DNA of 64,000 nt from Pseudotabrizicola sp. (GTDB taxonomy: Bacteria; Pseudomonadota; Alphaproteobacteria; Rhodobacterales; Rhodobacteraceae). The position numbers and the translations under genes are program-made. Shown piece by piece: positions 44,863 to 53,545 of this stretch (within the stretch, counting starts at the first letter, position 1; each line of letters starts with the position of its first letter). The notes below the pieces were generated by a model. The model ran no database searches. It saw only the letters and a program-made list of their open reading frames with translations, and was not told where the DNA came from. The stretch covers positions 78,101 through 142,100 of the forward strand of contig NZ_JAUSNR010000012.1 in NCBI RefSeq assembly GCF_030656345.1, written 5' to 3'.

Positions 44863-46826
44863 AACTGGCCCTTCCGCTATTCCTGTGCCTCGCGCTGGGT
44901 CTCTGGACATTTGCGGCGCTCAGCACCCTGCCTCTGGCAGGTTGGCCGGCCTTTCCATGGCGCGTGGACAGCCTGTCCATCGATCAGATCCTACTGGCCT
45001 ATGGCGTATTGCCGCGGGCCGCGGTGGCCCTGCTGGCAGGGGCCAGTCTGGGCCTTGCAGGCGCGTTAATGCAGGCGGTGCTGCGCAATCCGCTGGCCGA
45101 CCCGACCACCCTTGGCACCGCATCCGGCGCGCAACTGGCACTGGTGGCGGCGACCATTCTGGCCCCCGGTCTGCTGGTGGCAGGCGCGATTCCGGTGTCG
45201 CTGGCCGGGGCCGCGCTGGTGACGCTGCCGGTTCTGGCACTGGGCGCACGGCGCGGGTTTGCGCCGGTGACAGTGACCATTGCCGGTATGCTGGCGGGAA
45301 TGCTCTGCTCGGCGGTTGCGACCGCGCTGACCCTGTCGCAAGGCCACTACCTGCTGTCGCTGGTGATCTGGAACGGCGGCGCGCTGACCCAGCAGGACTG
45401 GAGCGGTGCTGCGCGGCTGGCGCTGGCCTTTGCCGTTGCGCTTGGCCTCGCCGTATTGTTGGCGCGCCCGCTGGTGGTGCTGTCCCTTGGCACCGAAGGC
45501 GCGCGGGGGCTGGGCCTGTCGCTGTCGCGCCTGCGTCTGGGAACCATCCTGATTGCAGTCACCCTGTCGGCGCTGGTGTCGGCCGAGGTGGGGCTGGTCG
45601 GCTTTATCGGGCTGGCCGCACCTGCCATCGCCACCAGTCTTGGCGCGCGGACGGTGAAGACGCGGCTGCTGCTCTCGCCGCTGGCCGGGGCGCTGATCCT
45701 GTCGCTGGTTGACGGCGTGTTGCTGACCATCGCGACGCTGGGCGGCCCGACCTTGCCTGCTGGTGCCCTGACCGGGCTCATCGGCGGGCCGCTTCTGCTG
45801 TGGCTGCTGCCAAAGATGGCAACGCGTATTCCGCAGCCTGTTGAGGACGGCGACAGGTTTGCCAGACGGGCGGCACGTCCCGGCCTGATCCTGACGGGTC
45901 TTGCCGTCGCAGTGCTGGTTCTGTCGGGTCTTACCTTGCTCGGCGGGCGAAGTGGCGCTGGTTGGGAGATTATTCCGGCTGATCTGGCGGCCACATTCCT
46001 GCCGCTGCGGGCGACGGCCATTCTGGCCGCGCTGGCCTCGGGTGCCTTGCTTGCCGGGTCAGGAGCGATTTTGCAACGGCTGACCGCAAACCCGATGGCC
46101 GCGCCCGAGGTGCTGGGCGTAACCGGCGGTGCGGCACTCGGCTATGCGGCCACGCTGTTCGCGCTGCCCGCGCCGGGGCCGCTTGCCCTTGCCTTGGGAA
46201 CCTCTGCCGGGGCGGCACTGGCGCTGGCCGCGCTGTCGGCCCATGCCGCGCGGTCCGGCCTTGCCCCGGCCCGCGTTCTGCTGGCCGGTCTGGCCATCGG
46301 CGCGCTGTCTTCGGCGGTGCTGGGGGCGATCATGGTGTCTGATGACCGCCGGGCCTGGCTGATCCTTGGCTGGCTGGCCGGGGGCACGCATCAGGTGACG
46401 CCGGTGCTGGCACTGGCACTGGCGCTTCTTGCCATGCTCCTTCTTGCGCTGATGCTGCTCAGCGGACGGTGGCTCGATATTCTGCCGCTGGGGCCAGAGG
46501 TGGCGCAGGCCCTTGGCCTGCCGCTCCTGCGACTGCGGATCGGGATGATCCTGCTGGCTGGGTTTGCAACCGGGGCCGCAACGATGCTGGTGGGGCCGGT
46601 CAGCTTCGTCGGCCTGATGGCCCCGCATCTGGCGCGCAGCCTTGGCCTTGCCCGCGCCGCCCCGTTTGCGGCAGGCAGTTGGCTGCTTGGCGCCTTGCTG
46701 ATGGTGCTGGCCGCCTTTGGTGCCCGGACCGTTGCCTTTCCCTATGACCTGCCGCTGGGGCTGGTGGCCAGCCTGATCGGCGCGCCATGGCTTTTGCTTG
46801 TCCTGCTCAGAAAGACCCGCGCATGA
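44859..46826 (+). CDS. Ferri-siderophore permease, fused FhuB type
   Basis: 655 residues consisting of two FecCD permease domains in tandem (roughly 1-325 and 335-655), the FhuB arrangement. Each half shows the pattern GALMQAVLRNPLADPTTLG / ILQRLTANPMAAPEVLGVTGGAALG and a late VGLVGFIGLAAP / VGPVSFVGLMAP coupling region. About 20 membrane segments. Overlaps its neighbours on both sides. Confidence 0.93.
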   Translation: MKLALPLFLCLALGLWTFAALSTLPLAGWPAFPWRVDSLSIDQILLAYGVLPRAAVALLAGASLGLAGALMQAVLRNPLADPTTLGTASGAQLALVAATILAPGLLVAGAIPVSLAGAALVTLPVLALGARRGFAPVTVTIAGMLAGMLCSAVATALTLSQGHYLLSLVIWNGGALTQQDWSGAARLALAFAVALGLAVLLARPLVVLSLGTEGARGLGLSLSRLRLGTILIAVTLSALVSAEVGLVGFIGLAAPAIATSLGARTVKTRLLLSPLAGALILSLVDGVLLTIATLGGPTLPAGALTGLIGGPLLLWLLPKMATRIPQPVEDGDRFARRAARPGLILTGLAVAVLVLSGLTLLGGRSGAGWEIIPADLAATFLPLRATAILAALASGALLAGSGAILQRLTANPMAAPEVLGVTGGAALGYAATLFALPAPGPLALALGTSAGAALALAALSAHAARSGLAPARVLLAGLAIGALSSAVLGAIMVSDDRRAWLILGWLAGGTHQVTPVLALALALLAMLLLALMLLSGRWLDILPLGPEVAQALGLPLLRLRIGMILLAGFATGAATMLVGPVSFVGLMAPHLARSLGLARAAPFAAGSWLLGALLMVLAAFGARTVAFPYDLPLGLVASLIGAPWLLLVLLRKTRA

Positions 46827-47590
46827 CTTTGTTCTCGCTGTCCGATGTAACCTATGACGTGCCCGGGCGACGTCTTGTCGACGGGCTCAGCCTTAATGTT
46901 GCGGCGGGCAGGGTCACGGCGCTGCTGGGGCGCAACGGGTCGGGCAAATCAACCCTTATGCGGCTGATTGCGGGGCAGTTGCGCCCCGCCTCGGGCCGGA
47001 TCACCCATTCGGGTCAGGATATCGCCGGTCTTGCGCCACGCGCTCTGGCGCGCAGCATCGCTTATCTGCCGCAGGTCACCCCGCCCGCCGAAGGCATGCG
47101 GCTGGGTGAACTGGTCGCGCTTGGCCGCTATCCGTGGCGCGGCGCTCTGGGCCGGTTCCGCCCCGAAGATCACGCCGCCGTGGCGCAGGCCATGGCGCGC
47201 TGCGGGCTGCAACCGCTGTCCGACCGTCTGGTCGATACGCTGTCGGGCGGCGAACGGCAACGGGGCTGGATTGCGATGATGCTGGCACAGGGCGCGCGCA
47301 CGCTTTTGCTTGACGAACCCACCTCGGCGCTGGATGTGGCGCATCAGGTCGAGGTGCTGGGCCTTGTCCAGCGCATGTGCCGCGACTCCGGTCTGTCTGC
47401 GGTGATTGTGCTGCATGATGTCAACATGGCCGCCCGCTATTGCGATCATGTGGTTGCCCTTGAAACCGGGCGTCTGGTGCTGAATGGTCCGGTGTCGACC
47501 CTAATGTCGGCGGCGGCTTTGCACCGTGTCTATGGCCTGCCGATGCGGGTTTCCGAACAGGGCGGGCACAGTTTTGCCCTTCCCGAGTAA
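46823..47590 (+). CDS. Ferri-siderophore ABC ATPase (FhuC-like)
   Basis: 255 residues from the ATG at 46823 (ATGA overlap with the permease). Walker A GRNGSGKS at 36-43, signature LSGGERQRGWIAMML, Walker B LLLDEPTSALD, and an H-loop in VLHDVNMAARYCD. Energises siderophore import. Confidence 0.93.
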   Translation: MTLFSLSDVTYDVPGRRLVDGLSLNVAAGRVTALLGRNGSGKSTLMRLIAGQLRPASGRITHSGQDIAGLAPRALARSIAYLPQVTPPAEGMRLGELVALGRYPWRGALGRFRPEDHAAVAQAMARCGLQPLSDRLVDTLSGGERQRGWIAMMLAQGARTLLLDEPTSALDVAHQVEVLGLVQRMCRDSGLSAVIVLHDVNMAARYCDHVVALETGRLVLNGPVSTLMSAAALHRVYGLPMRVSEQGGHSFALPE

Positions 47591-47629
47591 CCCCCGCCCC
47601 TTCCCCGGCCAAACCGCAGGATAACCCCT

Positions 47630-49330
47630 ATGCTCCGCCAGTTCTTTGCCTATTACCGCCCGCATATGCGCCTGTTCTGGCTGGATTTTGGCTCGGCGGT
47701 GCTGTCTGGCCTGCTGGAGCTTTCTTTTCCGCTCGCGATCACCGCCTTTATCGACCACCTGCTGCCGATGGGCGACTGGTCGCTGACCCTTGCCGCCGCT
47801 GCCGCGCTGCTGGTGATTTACGCGCTGAACACCGGGCTGATGATCGTGGTGATCTACTGGGGCCATATGCTGGGGATCGAGATCGAAACCGAAATGCGCC
47901 GCACCGCCTTTGCGCATCTGACCCGGTTGTCATGGCGTTGGTTCGACACAGCGAAAACCGGCAAACTGGTGGCTCGCGTGACGCGCGATCTGGAAGAGAT
48001 CGGCGAGGTGGCCCACCACGGTCCGGAAGATCTGTTCATCGCCATCATGACCTTTATCGGGGCGTTCCTGCTGATGCTGTGGCTGCACCCGGTTCTGGCC
48101 TATGCCACGGCCACCATTGTGCCGGTCACGATCTGGCTGGTGGTGGTCTATGGCGGACGGATGACCCGCACCTGGCAAGAGATCTACGCCCGCGTCGGCG
48201 GCTTCAACGTGCGGCTGGAAGAAGCGGTCGGCGGCATCCGCGTGGTGCAGGCCTTCGCCAATGAGGCGCATGAGGCGCGCCTGTTCGAGCGTGACAACCG
48301 CGCCTACCGCGCCACCAAGCTCGACGCCTACCGCATCATGGCAAAATCGACCGCCCTCCATTACATGGGTCTGCGGCTTGTGCAGGTGGTGGTGATGGTT
48401 CTGGGCGCGGGGCTGGTGCTTGACGGCGACCTGACCACCGGCGGTTTCGTCGGCTTTCTGCTGCTGGTCGGCGTGTTCTTCCGCCCGCTGGAAAAGATCG
48501 CGACCGTGATCGAGACCTATCCACGCGGCATTGCCGGGTTCCGCCGCTATCAGGAGCTGCTGGCCACCGAGCCTGAAATCGCCGATGCGCCGGGGGCGAT
48601 TGCTGCCCCGCCGCTTGCCGGGCAGATCGTGTTTGATGATGTGTCGTTTGCCTATGATGACGCGCGTCCGGTGCTGCATAATGTCTCTTTCACCGTGAAC
48701 GCGGGCGAGACCGTGGCCTTTGTCGGCGCGTCCGGGGCGGGGAAATCCACGCTGCTGGCGCTGTTGCCCCGGTTTTACGAACCCGTCTCGGGCCGGATCA
48801 CGGTGGATGGGCTGGATCTGTCGGCCATGACACTGGATTCCCTGCGCCGCCAGATCGGGATCGTCAGTCAGGACGTGTTCCTGTTCGGCACCACCTTACG
48901 CGAAAATATCGCCTATGGCCGTCTGGGGGCCACCGACGACCAGATCATGGCCGCCGCAGACTCCGCCCAGCTTGGTGCGCTGATCGCGACCCTGCCAGCC
49001 GGCCTTGATACGATGGTGGGCGAACGCGGCGTGATGCTGTCGGGCGGGCAGAAACAACGCGTCGCCATCGCCCGCACCTTCCTGATGAACCCGCCGATCC
49101 TGATTCTGGATGAGGCAACTTCAGCCCTCGACAGCCAGACCGAGCGTGAGATTCAACTGGCATTGGAGGCCTTGTCGGCGGGCCGCACCACGCTGGTGAT
49201 CGCGCACCGTCTGGGAACGGTCCGCACCGCCGACCGGATCGTCGTGATGGAAAGCGGACGTATCGTCGAAACCGGGCAGCACGATGATCTGGTGCAACGC
49301 GGCGGGGCCTATGCGCGGCTGGCGGCCTGA
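47630..49330 (+). CDS. ABC exporter half-transporter (membrane plus ATPase domain)
   Basis: 566 residues. Six membrane segments in the first ~310 residues, then an ATPase domain with Walker A GASGAGKST at 366-374, signature LSGGQKQRVAIARTFL and Walker B ILILDEATSALD. MsbA/exporter topology, acting as homodimer. Position directly behind the siderophore importer suggests release or recycling of siderophore or an iron-related product, but the substrate is not shown by sequence. Confidence 0.88.
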   Translation: MLRQFFAYYRPHMRLFWLDFGSAVLSGLLELSFPLAITAFIDHLLPMGDWSLTLAAAAALLVIYALNTGLMIVVIYWGHMLGIEIETEMRRTAFAHLTRLSWRWFDTAKTGKLVARVTRDLEEIGEVAHHGPEDLFIAIMTFIGAFLLMLWLHPVLAYATATIVPVTIWLVVVYGGRMTRTWQEIYARVGGFNVRLEEAVGGIRVVQAFANEAHEARLFERDNRAYRATKLDAYRIMAKSTALHYMGLRLVQVVVMVLGAGLVLDGDLTTGGFVGFLLLVGVFFRPLEKIATVIETYPRGIAGFRRYQELLATEPEIADAPGAIAAPPLAGQIVFDDVSFAYDDARPVLHNVSFTVNAGETVAFVGASGAGKSTLLALLPRFYEPVSGRITVDGLDLSAMTLDSLRRQIGIVSQDVFLFGTTLRENIAYGRLGATDDQIMAAADSAQLGALIATLPAGLDTMVGERGVMLSGGQKQRVAIARTFLMNPPILILDEATSALDSQTEREIQLALEALSAGRTTLVIAHRLGTVRTADRIVVMESGRIVETGQHDDLVQRGGAYARLAA

Positions 49331-49337
49331 CCGTTTG

Positions 49338-50309
49338 TCAGGCTGACCAATACGCCGCGCAGGCAAAGCTGCCCTTGCCCCGGCCTTGCGATTCAAGATG
49401 CTTGCGGGCGGCGCGCGCCTGATCTTCGCGCCCGGCGAACCAGACAAACGCATCCTGCGGCAGGTCGGCCTTGTGCAGGTCATGCAGCAGATCAGTCGAC
49501 AGGGTAACGCGGGCATCCTGGGTCAGCAGGCCAAGGTCGTCAGGGTCTGCAAACACAAAGGCCCGCACCTGCCCAGTGGCTTCTGACAGCATCCGCCGGA
49601 TCGCGGGCAAGGCCGTCTGATCGCCGAACAGCCAAAGATCATCGGCCTCCGGGCAGGTGCCGCCACCGGGACCCATCAGCCCGACACTGCTGCCCAAGGC
49701 CGAGGCGGTTGCCCAGTCACAGGCCGGGCTGTCGCCATGCACGAATAAATCGAACTCCACCCATTCAGAGCCGAGCCCCGACACCGTATAAACCGCGCGG
49801 TGCAAGGCATCGTCACCCGCCGGCCAGACCGTCCGCCCGGTCACGCCAATCATCGGCCAGACCGGCGGGCGGTTCCTGGGGGGCAGCAAAAGCCGGAAAT
49901 GAATGCCGCGCCCTGTCGCCAGCGGTGCCACATCCCCCGTCAGGCGCACGCGCAGAAAATTGGGCGAAAGCGGCCACACCGCAGTCTTTTCCAGCACCAT
50001 AAGCCCCGGTGCCAATGCCCCGGCGTCCACCTTGTCCCAGACAACCGGGATGCCTTCCGCCTCCATCAGCTCGGTCACGCTGTCACGGATCACCTGAAGC
50101 AAGCGACGGTCGGGCGCGGTCACGCTCAGCCGCATGTCCGACTGGCCCTGCCGCAGGATCAGCTGGCCCTGCCAGAGGTGAACCATGATCTCACCCCCGG
50201 CCTCAACCACCGGCAGATCCCATTCCAGCGCCCGCGCGCGGATCGTGGCCACAGCGGCCCCGGCACCCATGCGGATTGTACCCGAAGCAGACAGATCAGA
50301 AAGCTGCAC
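49338..50309 (-). CDS. Siderophore-interacting ferric reductase with N-terminal DUF2218
   Basis: About 323 residues from a GTG at 50309. N-terminal ~85 residues match a DUF2218-like unit (GEIMVHLWQGQLILRQGQSD), followed by an FAD-binding domain and a SIP NAD(P)H domain (MGPGGGTCPEADDLWLFGD). It reduces ferric siderophore in the cytoplasm to free iron. A longer frame runs to 50504, but the extension crosses an AT-rich promoter-like stretch at 50379-50402 and carries no family sequence, whereas AGGGAG lies 8 bases before the GTG. Convergent with the ABC exporter gene. Confidence 0.85.
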   Translation of the reverse strand: MQLSDLSASGTIRMGAGAAVATIRARALEWDLPVVEAGGEIMVHLWQGQLILRQGQSDMRLSVTAPDRRLLQVIRDSVTELMEAEGIPVVWDKVDAGALAPGLMVLEKTAVWPLSPNFLRVRLTGDVAPLATGRGIHFRLLLPPRNRPPVWPMIGVTGRTVWPAGDDALHRAVYTVSGLGSEWVEFDLFVHGDSPACDWATASALGSSVGLMGPGGGTCPEADDLWLFGDQTALPAIRRMLSEATGQVRAFVFADPDDLGLLTQDARVTLSTDLLHDLHKADLPQDAFVWFAGREDQARAARKHLESQGRGKGSFACAAYWSA

Positions 50310-50378
50310 CTGAAAGTCTCCCTGTGGCCAGACATGACGGATCAGCGGCGGTATGGTCCAGGTGATCCGACGGCCCGG

Positions 50379-50402
50379 TTTAATAACTGAGCGTTTTAAT
50401 AA
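50379..50402. promoter_or_regulatory. Direct repeat in likely promoter of the siderophore reductase gene
   Basis: TTTAATAA occurs at 50379-50386 and again at 50395-50402, a 16-base period in an otherwise GC-rich context. It lies 70-95 bases upstream of the GTG at 50309 and may combine promoter hexamers with an iron-responsive operator. Assignment is by composition and position. Confidence 0.4.
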
Positions 50403-50530
50403 ACTAATAGCGCAAACGGTCAACGGTGCTGGGAGCAAAGACGGAACAAAATCACAGGCATGTCGCGCAGAACGGTCATTGTCGCCGAAAGAGACTGCTT
50501 CCACCCCACCGGGGCGTTCAAGTCGCGGGG

Positions 50531-50935
50531 TCAGAAAGGATTTTCGAGTGTCACGCCGGTGGGCGCAAAATCGCTCACATTGCCGGTGACCACGGTCGCT
50601 GCATGCCGGAGCGCAGAGGCGGCAATCATCAGATCTGCGCCGCTATGGCCAATTTCGGCCGACAACCGGCCCCAGATGCGGGCGTCTTCGGCCTCGAACG
50701 GCAGCAACCGGTCTGAAAACAGCAGGACGGTGCGGTCGAGCCACAGGCGAAGTTCGCGCGCGAAATCGGGGTTGCGCGCTTCCTGCTGGCGGATGCCGCG
50801 CTCTATCTCCCCAATCGTGATGACGCTCAGGAAAAGGCTCTGTTCCGGCTTGCCGCGCAACCACGCCGCAACTTGCGGGGCGCGGTCGATGCGGCGGACC
50901 GCGGACAGGACATTGGTATCAAGCAGGTAGATCAA
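50531..50935 (-). CDS. VapC-type PIN-domain toxin
   Basis: 134 residues, PIN fold endoribonuclease. The acidic metal-binding residues are in place: Asp6 (LLDTNVLS), Glu43 (TIGEIERG), Asp101 (GADLMIAA) and Asp122 (GNVSDF). Cleaves RNA (usually initiator tRNA or rRNA) when freed from its antitoxin. The start overlaps the antitoxin stop by four bases. Confidence 0.92.
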   Translation of the reverse strand: MIYLLDTNVLSAVRRIDRAPQVAAWLRGKPEQSLFLSVITIGEIERGIRQQEARNPDFARELRLWLDRTVLLFSDRLLPFEAEDARIWGRLSAEIGHSGADLMIAASALRHAATVVTGNVSDFAPTGVTLENPF

Positions 50936-51174
50936 AAGGATACGTCCCGCGGTCTGGCCCCGGCGCGCTCGATCTCACCGCCCGGAAACGCCAGCAGGTG
51001 CTCGGAGAAACTTTCCCGGGCGCTGACCGCCCCTGCCAGAAGCCGGTGATATTCTTCCGACGACAGAACAACCACGGCGGGGCGGCCCCGACGCGTCACT
51101 TCCTGCGGTGTGCCGGCAAGCGCGGCCTCGACCAAAGCGCTGAACTTGTTTTTCGCGTCCTGAACCGTCCACAT
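50932..51174 (-). CDS. Phd/YefM-type antitoxin
   Basis: 80 residues. N-terminal Phd/YefM DNA-binding domain (MWTVQDAKNKFSALVEAAL, TRRGRPAVVVLSSEEYHRLL) and a charged C-terminal tail that would wrap the PIN toxin. Encoded first, overlapping the toxin gene; expected to autorepress through the dyad at 51186-51209. Confidence 0.9.
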   Translation of the reverse strand: MWTVQDAKNKFSALVEAALAGTPQEVTRRGRPAVVVLSSEEYHRLLAGAVSARESFSEHLLAFPGGEIERAGARPRDVSF

Positions 51175-51185
51175 TTCGGATTTTC

Positions 51186-51209
51186 CTAGCTAGCCATCTG
51201 GCTAGATAG
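51186..51209. promoter_or_regulatory. Operator-like dyad upstream of the antitoxin gene
   Basis: CTAGCTAGCCA-TC-TGGCTAGATAG: 11-base arms with one mismatch, 12 bases upstream of the antitoxin start. Toxin-antitoxin operons of this type are autoregulated through such palindromes. Confidence 0.7.
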
Positions 51210-51443
51210 ATAACCCGGCAGCGCCGGTTTGTCAAACGCAGTCGCCGCAGTGATCCGACCCGATCGCCCAGGCGAAACCCGAATGTTCGCACTGCCCTTG
51301 CAAAGCGGGGCGTGGTCTGATAGAAAGGTTAGGCAAAGCTTCTTCTTTCGACCTCCTGTTTCCTTACGGCTTCAGTTGCGATTCTGACGACACTGGGCCG
51401 GACCATCGCATTATGTGGATGGTAATAATCTAGGAGACACACG

Positions 51444-51650
51444 ATGGCCAATGGCACCGTGAAATGGTTCAACGCAACAAAAGGCTTCGGCTTTATCGCT
51501 CCGGCACAAGGCTCCAAGGACGTGTTCGTCCATGTGAGCGCGCTGGAACGTGCTGGCATCCGCCAGCTGGATGACGGTCAGGCCGTGACCTTCGATCTGG
51601 AAAGCGACCGCAATGGCCGTGAATCCGCGACGAACCTCGCACTCGCCTGA
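51444..51650 (+). CDS. Cold-shock-domain protein
   Basis: 68 residues, single OB-fold CSD. RNA-binding motifs RNP1 KGFGFI and RNP2 VFVHVS, with [15 protein letters not shown] at the start. Binds single-stranded nucleic acid as RNA chaperone or antiterminator. AGGAGA lies 7 bases upstream, and the ~140-base leader with CCTCCT at 51352-51357 could fold against the ribosome site, as known for cold-shock leaders (possible, not shown). Confidence 0.95.
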   Translation: MANGTVKWFNATKGFGFIAPAQGSKDVFVHVSALERAGIRQLDDGQAVTFDLESDRNGRESATNLALA

Positions 51651-51678
51651 ACCTCGGTTCGGTTGACACGATCTGAAA

Positions 51679-51706
51679 CGGGGGTGGCGCAAGCCGCCCC
51701 CGCTTT
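51679..51706 (+). terminator. Rho-independent terminator of the cold-shock gene
   Basis: 10-base stem CGGGGGTGGC / GCCGCCCCCG (one G-T pair) capped by a GCAA tetraloop and followed by CTTTCATTT, 28 bases behind the stop. Confidence 0.75.
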
Positions 51707-51830
51707 CATTTGCGGCCCATCGGGAACGCAGCAAAGGGAACCCCTTGCCCGTGCGGGCAGTTGTCCCCTGCAGAGGATTACCCTACAAAGCCGGTGATCG
51801 CTGCATCTGTCGGAAATCCCCTCCCCTGCC

Positions 51831-53501
51831 ATGACTTCGGCCGCTGCGGGGTGCGCGTGTGAGGTATCCTTGGCACTGCCCGCTTTTCTGGACCCGCTGA
51901 AACACCGGACCTATCGGCGGCTTTGGGCTGCCACAACCATGTCCAGCCTTGGCACCTTGATTCAGGCGGTCGGCGCGGCCTGGCTGATGACCTCGCTGAC
52001 CCCTTCACAAACCATGGTGTCGCTGGTTCAGGCGTCAAACACCCTGCCGATCATGGCATTTTCGCTGATTGCCGGGGCGCTGGCCGATACCCACAACCGG
52101 CGACGCATCCTCATTCTGGCGCAGATGGCGATGGTTCTGGCCTCTGCCGGGCTGGCCATTGCTGCGTGGACCGGCGGGCTGACGCCTTGGTTGCTGTTGG
52201 GGTTCACCTTTCTGATCGGCTGCGGTTCGGCACTGTACAATCCGTCATGGCAGGCCTCGATGGGCGATGTCGTGCCGCGGAGCGATCTGCATGCGGCGGT
52301 CAGCCTCAACAGCCTCAGCTTCAACATGATGCGCAGCGTCGGCCCGGCGGCGGGCGGGCTGATCGTGGCGGTCGCGGGGCCCGCCTCTGCCTTTGTGATC
52401 AATATGGTGCTGACCCTTCCGCTGATTCGCGAACTGGTCCGCTGGCAGCCCGATTACCCACGATCCGACCTGCCGCCCGAGGATATTGGCCCCGCCATCG
52501 GGGCCGGTCTGCGCTATATGCTGATGTCGCCGGCACTGCTGAAAGTACTGCTGCGCGGCGCGATCTTTGGCACGGCGGCTGTGGCGACCCTTGCCTTGCT
52601 GCCGCTCGTCGCGCGCCAGACCATGCAGGGCACCGCGCTGACCTATGGCATCCTGCTGGGCACTTTCGGGCTGGGGGCGATCGGCGGCGGGGTCGCCAAC
52701 AGCTGGCTGAAGCGGCACATGTCGAATGAGGCGGTGATTCGCCTGGCCTGTGCAGGCTATGCGCTGGCCTTGCTGATTCTGGGCTGGACCGATGCGATGG
52801 TGTTGGCCAGTCTGGCGCTGCTGGTTGCCGGGGCCTGCTGGGTGATGGCGCTGGCCTTGTTCAACGTGACGGTGCAGCTGTCCACGCCACGCTGGGTGGT
52901 GGGCCGGGCAATCTCCTTTTACCAGACCGCGACCTTCGGTGGCATGGCGCTGGGGGCCTGGCTCTGGGGCAGCATTGCCGAGGCGCACGGCCTGTCCGGG
53001 GCCTTTGTGCTGGCGGCGGTTTTGCTGGCAGCGGGCGGCCTGCTCGGCCTGTGGCTGCCGCTTTCGGCCTTCCCCGAGGGCGATCTGGACCCGCTGGGCC
53101 GGTTCCGCACCCCGACTCCGATGATCGACATAAAGCCGCGCTCTGGCCCGATCATGGTGATGATCGACTATGATATCGGCCTTGCCGACACCCCGCACTT
53201 TCTGGCGCTGATGCGGGAACGGCGCCGCATCCGTTTGCGCGACGGGGCACGGCACTGGACCCTGATGCGCGATATCGAACGGCCCGAGACCTGGATCGAA
53301 AAATATCATGTGCCGACCTGGGTCGATTACGTGCGGCACAATCAACGCCGCACCACGGCAGATGCCGACAATCTGAATCAGCTGAACGCCCTGCATCGCG
53401 GCACCCAAGGCCCGCTCAGGGTGCACCGGTTGATCGAGCGGCAGACCGTGCCGCTGACTGATGATCTGCCCCCGGTCGCCACCGGCCCGATTGACATCTG
53501 A
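51831..53501 (+). CDS. MFS exporter (MFS_3/EntS-like) with C-terminal soluble domain
   Basis: 556 residues. Residues about 10-415 form 12 membrane segments with the EntS/MFS_3 pattern (FRTYRRLWAATTMSSLG-type start, ADTHNRRRILI loop, LYNPSWQASMGDVVPR). The last ~120 residues (from MVMIDYDIGL) are soluble and resemble a monooxygenase-like ferredoxin fold often fused to this subfamily. Being near the siderophore genes, siderophore or metabolite export is plausible but unproven. Confidence 0.87.
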   Translation: MTSAAAGCACEVSLALPAFLDPLKHRTYRRLWAATTMSSLGTLIQAVGAAWLMTSLTPSQTMVSLVQASNTLPIMAFSLIAGALADTHNRRRILILAQMAMVLASAGLAIAAWTGGLTPWLLLGFTFLIGCGSALYNPSWQASMGDVVPRSDLHAAVSLNSLSFNMMRSVGPAAGGLIVAVAGPASAFVINMVLTLPLIRELVRWQPDYPRSDLPPEDIGPAIGAGLRYMLMSPALLKVLLRGAIFGTAAVATLALLPLVARQTMQGTALTYGILLGTFGLGAIGGGVANSWLKRHMSNEAVIRLACAGYALALLILGWTDAMVLASLALLVAGACWVMALALFNVTVQLSTPRWVVGRAISFYQTATFGGMALGAWLWGSIAEAHGLSGAFVLAAVLLAAGGLLGLWLPLSAFPEGDLDPLGRFRTPTPMIDIKPRSGPIMVMIDYDIGLADTPHFLALMRERRRIRLRDGARHWTLMRDIERPETWIEKYHVPTWVDYVRHNQRRTTADADNLNQLNALHRGTQGPLRVHRLIERQTVPLTDDLPPVATGPIDI

Positions 53502-53545
53502 CTTCGGCACGAATCTGAGCGGGACCACCGGGGCCGCAACAGGTT

